From: Lepidostoma basale
Lineage: Eukaryota; Arthropoda; Insecta; Trichoptera; Lepidostomatidae
DNA: 64,000 nucleotides
NCBI GenBank assembly: GCA_022606425.2
Contig: JAHDVF020001325.1
Coordinates: 372,001 to 436,000 of the forward strand
Direction: 5' to 3'
In this document: one piece after another, positions 61,345 through 64,000 of the stretch
Position numbering within the stretch: position 1 is the first letter of the stretch
Layout: every line of letters starts with the position of its first letter
Program-made: the position numbers and the translations under genes
Notes under the pieces: model-generated
Seen by the model: the letters and a program-made list of their open reading frames with translations, nothing else
Told to the model about the DNA's origin: nothing
Databases searched by the model: none

Positions 61345-61545
61345 TTATTTGTTTCACGTTACTGGATAAATTATCATAATGTGATTTATAAAGGCGAAAC
61401 ATATTAAACTTTTAAAACAAAATATAAAAAAAAACAGTTTTTGTTTGATTTGTTTTTGTAACCCTGAAGAAGCTCCGGCGGGAGCGAAACCGATTGGTTC
61501 GATAAAACAATATAAAGTGATGTAAAACAAAGTATACAAGTTCTT
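61345..61545 (+). mobile_element. PLE-like family D element
   Basis: Contains the family D motif and a body ('cgataaaacaatataaagtg'). Upstream 'ggcgaaacatattaaac' (61393-61409) looks like a decayed family E core. Confidence 0.5.
61464..61500 (+). ncRNA. Hammerhead-like motif, family D
   Basis: CTGAAGA, one extra A, stem II GCTCC...GGGAGC, GAAAC, stem III ACC-GATT-GGT, then TTC. Core residues are present. The triplet would be GTT. Confidence 0.55.
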
Positions 61546-62390
61546 ATACTATTTAAAAAAAAAAAACAGGTTTATTGCCTCTTGCAAAATGTTGTTTTAT
61601 AAGTTGTAAAATGTTAATGTAATTTTTTGTAACTTTATTAAATAAATAAATAAATAAAATTGACAAGCGCAAGTTATAAAATCAGCTGGCTCCGACTTGC
61701 AGAGGGTTCTTACACAGTGAAAGAAAGTTGCGGTGGTTCTCTCGATAGCGGAGGCTTCGTTTAAAACTGTAGATTAAATAGTTTCATGCAAATAATAGTA
61801 CCCGCACGCGCGAACGCAGAGGCAACTGTGTATAAATGATAATGTACAAAAAACAATACACGAGCGGTGCAAAAGAGTTAAATGAATACACAATGTATGT
61901 AACGCCGAGGCAGTGAAAAAAAAAATCAAGGTGAACTAGTGGCAGATCGGCCCGTACACGTTCATTATTATTTGGCGAGCCGTACGGACAAACGTTGCCA
62001 TGGAGCCCGGCTCCAAACTGCTCCTGGACACTTCGGAGACTTGAATGTACGTAATAATTATACATACATACGTCTACGCTGACAACCGGTAGTCGATATG
62101 AGCCCTAGACGTTTATTATTTCGTACAAATATGTTATTGATTCTTGGTTACCAACGGACAACGGCCCCAGACAAACATACAGCACTAACGCTGATATGGC
62201 AACATGAACACAGTGAGTTATAACTTATAACTTATGACCGGAACGTATAAATAACCAAAGATTTTTATTGAACAATGTTTCATTTTTTTTAACTATGTAA
62301 ACAACACCAACATTACTAAAAAAAAATATTTAAAAACAAACATGTTTCGGATACAGATACAGATCAGTGATATAAAGTGTTTTTTTTAGA
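61546..62390. other. Gap without recognised feature
   Basis: No gene recognised. A minus-strand frame (61784-62065) has no known motif. Confidence 0.35.
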
Positions 62391-62394
62391 GGAT

Positions 62395-62550
62395 TGGTTT
62401 TTAAACTGGCAACATTGTTTCTACAGACTGTCAATTTGACAGTTCACAGTTGATTTGTAGTCAGTAAGTTTTGCCATTTCATCATGAATAGACTGACATC
62501 AGAACAGCGCTTGCAAAATGTGCAAATTTATTTTGAAAAACATGGTTTAT
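62395..62550 (+). mobile_element. Tc1/mariner-type 5' end fragment
   Basis: The ATG at 62484 opens MNRLTSEQRLQNVQIYFEKH (62484-62543) then a stop. This resembles the first helix of the DNA-binding domain in a group of insect Tc1/mariner-type transposases (xxLTxEQRLQIVxIYYEN). The rest of the gene is absent. Confidence 0.55.
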
Positions 62551-62559
62551 AAAAAAAAA

Positions 62560-63100
62560 AAATCATACGATGAGATAATCTTGAGGTCCTATGCACCACA
62601 GAGGTGTGACAGGACAAAAAGAAAAATATGTTTATCGGATTGCAAATTATACGACGTTTAAAACAATCTAATTGCCGAGAATCAATAAATAAATTAACGA
62701 ACGATAAGGTTTCAATGTACACGTTTGTTCGCAGCGGTAATTGTGAACCTGACACATTATGTAGGTGCTGCGGTACTATGTATTGTAAACATCCTAACAT
62801 ATTTATAGCGGTGATAGCGGCATTGTCGATACATACATGCACACGGGCCTGGAAGGCGCACTCACTTTTCTGAGAATACTGGCGAATTTCAAATAATCAT
62901 AATCATGCATATCATAATGGCGTGTACCGTTAACGCGAACACAAAAAGATTAATATCGACTGAGGCAGATCCCTTTAAAATATTCTGATAAGACTTTTGT
63001 TTTTTAGCGTAATCCTAAACAAACGAATATCGAGGCGACGCGGGTCGCCGGTTGTTCCAACTTTAAATTTAAATTCAATCTTCTTGGATATTGTCTTTTC
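62560..63100. other. Gap without recognised feature
   Basis: Nothing recognised. Confidence 0.35.
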
Positions 63101-63159
63101 GGGAGTACCAGCCCGATGCTCCCCCACATGTTGGAAATTTCTTTCTTGGAGATGAAGTT

Positions 63160-63660
63160 GGATATTGTTGGATGGTGAATGGAGGGTTACTTGGAGGATG
63201 TAGTGGGTTGTGTCCAACATTTGGTCCTGACTACCCGGGTAGGGAGGAGTGTGGAGGGGTTGGGGATGACCTTGGAAAGGGGCCGAGGTCTTGGATGGAG
63301 ACCGAGTGGCCTTGGGTGGGGGCCGGTTGGTCCTCGATATGGAACCAAGTGGGACAAGAGTGGCCTTGGGCGTGGGCCGGTGGCATTGAGTGGGAACCGA
63401 TATGGCAATGGGGTTGAGATACAGGATGGGATAAGGATGGTGGAAAGGAAAGGTTTAAGCATGAAGCGTTGAAGTAAACAGCGGGTCGGCAGCGATGGCG
63501 GCGGTGGGGCAGGAGGAAGCGGCGTCGACGGCGGCAGGAGAAGCAAGGGATGGAGGCGTTCGAAGAACGTCAGCAGTCTTGGAGATGGCAGCGGGTCAGG
63601 AAGATGGTAGCAACGGTAAAATGGAGAGTGAGCGATCACGATAGTCAGGAACTGTGGCGG
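63160..63660. repeat. G-rich strand-asymmetric low-complexity tract
   Basis: Plus strand strongly purine/G rich, with loosely repeated 'gggccggt', 'tggccttggg' and 'gtggg' words (63270-63410) and a GGC-rich part (63490-63545). Long frames on both strands (63091-63414, 63179-63469, 63187-63639) are Trp/Gly- or Pro-rich and look compositional. It could be a degenerate minisatellite or an exon of low complexity. Confidence 0.5.
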
Positions 63661-64000
63661 TGGGACCGGAGGTAAAAGCCTATTGTCATTTTAATTGGCT
63701 GGCTGATGGGAAGGCGTGCAGAGCGATGTACAATTTGGGTATGAGAGTGTGCACCAATAAAAAACAATAAACCACTCATGATGATGCATATACTTGTATA
63801 TGGAGCTGTTTTAATCTTAAAAGATTGCCAAAATGCAGAGATGCTTGAAATGACAGCCGTCCATGGGCGCCATTTTGAAACCTACAAATTCAAACGTAAA
63901 CGATTAGTATTCCACCCTTTAACAACATTGCGGGCGCAGTGCGCTCTATTTCTTAACAAATTATTCAATAGTGTTATATAATATAAGAGATAACCGCTAT
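63661..64000. other. Right edge without recognised feature
   Basis: A 67-codon plus-strand frame (63778-63978) ends 'FLNKLFNSVI'. Its middle (VHGRHFETYKFKRKRLVFHPL) resembles nothing I can name with confidence. Confidence 0.3.

Noticed and set aside
63187..63639. Proline-rich 150-residue protein on the minus strand
   Set aside because: Equally long frames exist on the plus strand in the same G-rich tract; low-complexity composition explains them.

Overview
The window looks like intergenic or intronic DNA of an arthropod, most probably a moth or butterfly. The evidence is the repeat mix: dozens of 5'-truncated RTE-type LINE tails, a cecropia-type mariner, Helitrons ending in CTAG, a tRNA-headed SINE, pogo and hAT elements, and Penelope-like (PLE) debris. 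The assignment is inference from element types. I found no host protein-coding gene, rRNA or functional tRNA that I can support. Nearly every recognisable coding stretch belongs to a transposable element and is broken.

Layout. 1-13 kb: RTE tails on both strands, another LINE family (1185-1690, 6400-7190), a terminal-inverted-repeat (TIR) element at 5357-5619, an RTE-tailed chimeric element (8708-9465), a SINE (11253-11472) and a small Helitron (12351-12721). 13-19 kb: LINE carboxy-terminal tails, a CR1/Jockey-type LINE with a nested LINE, more RTE pieces, a TTAA-flanked MITE and a Helitron 5' end at 18807. 19.0-22.0 kb: a complete but frameshifted pogo-like transposon with a PHD finger. 22-31 kb: palindromic PLE pieces, a 327-bp hAT MITE with a perfect 8-bp duplication, a nearly intact mariner (25853-27136), a roughly 30-bp minisatellite and an RTE copy split by another LINE. 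31-35 kb: a Helitron with both ends (32467-34862) that has swallowed a PLE GIY-YIG relic and the longest RTE copy. 35-64 kb: more nested RTE, SINE, hAT, Tc1-like and MITE insertions, a 305-bp palindrome (58733-59037), and a G-rich low-complexity tract near the right edge.

The most interesting signal is a set of short motifs in at least five sequence families with hammerhead-ribozyme organisation: CTGANGA, one extra base, a stem-II hairpin, GAAAC, a self-complementary stem III, then usually GTC. They sit in PLE-like pieces of 100-300 bp that are usually present as inverted pairs, and in one pair an arm starts exactly at the first base after the predicted cleavage point. One copy is fused to a GIY-YIG endonuclease relic typical of Penelope-like elements. 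The second theme is an RTE family whose stop codon runs almost directly into a (TTAG)n or (GTT)n tail, and a separate element that has acquired this same 3' end.
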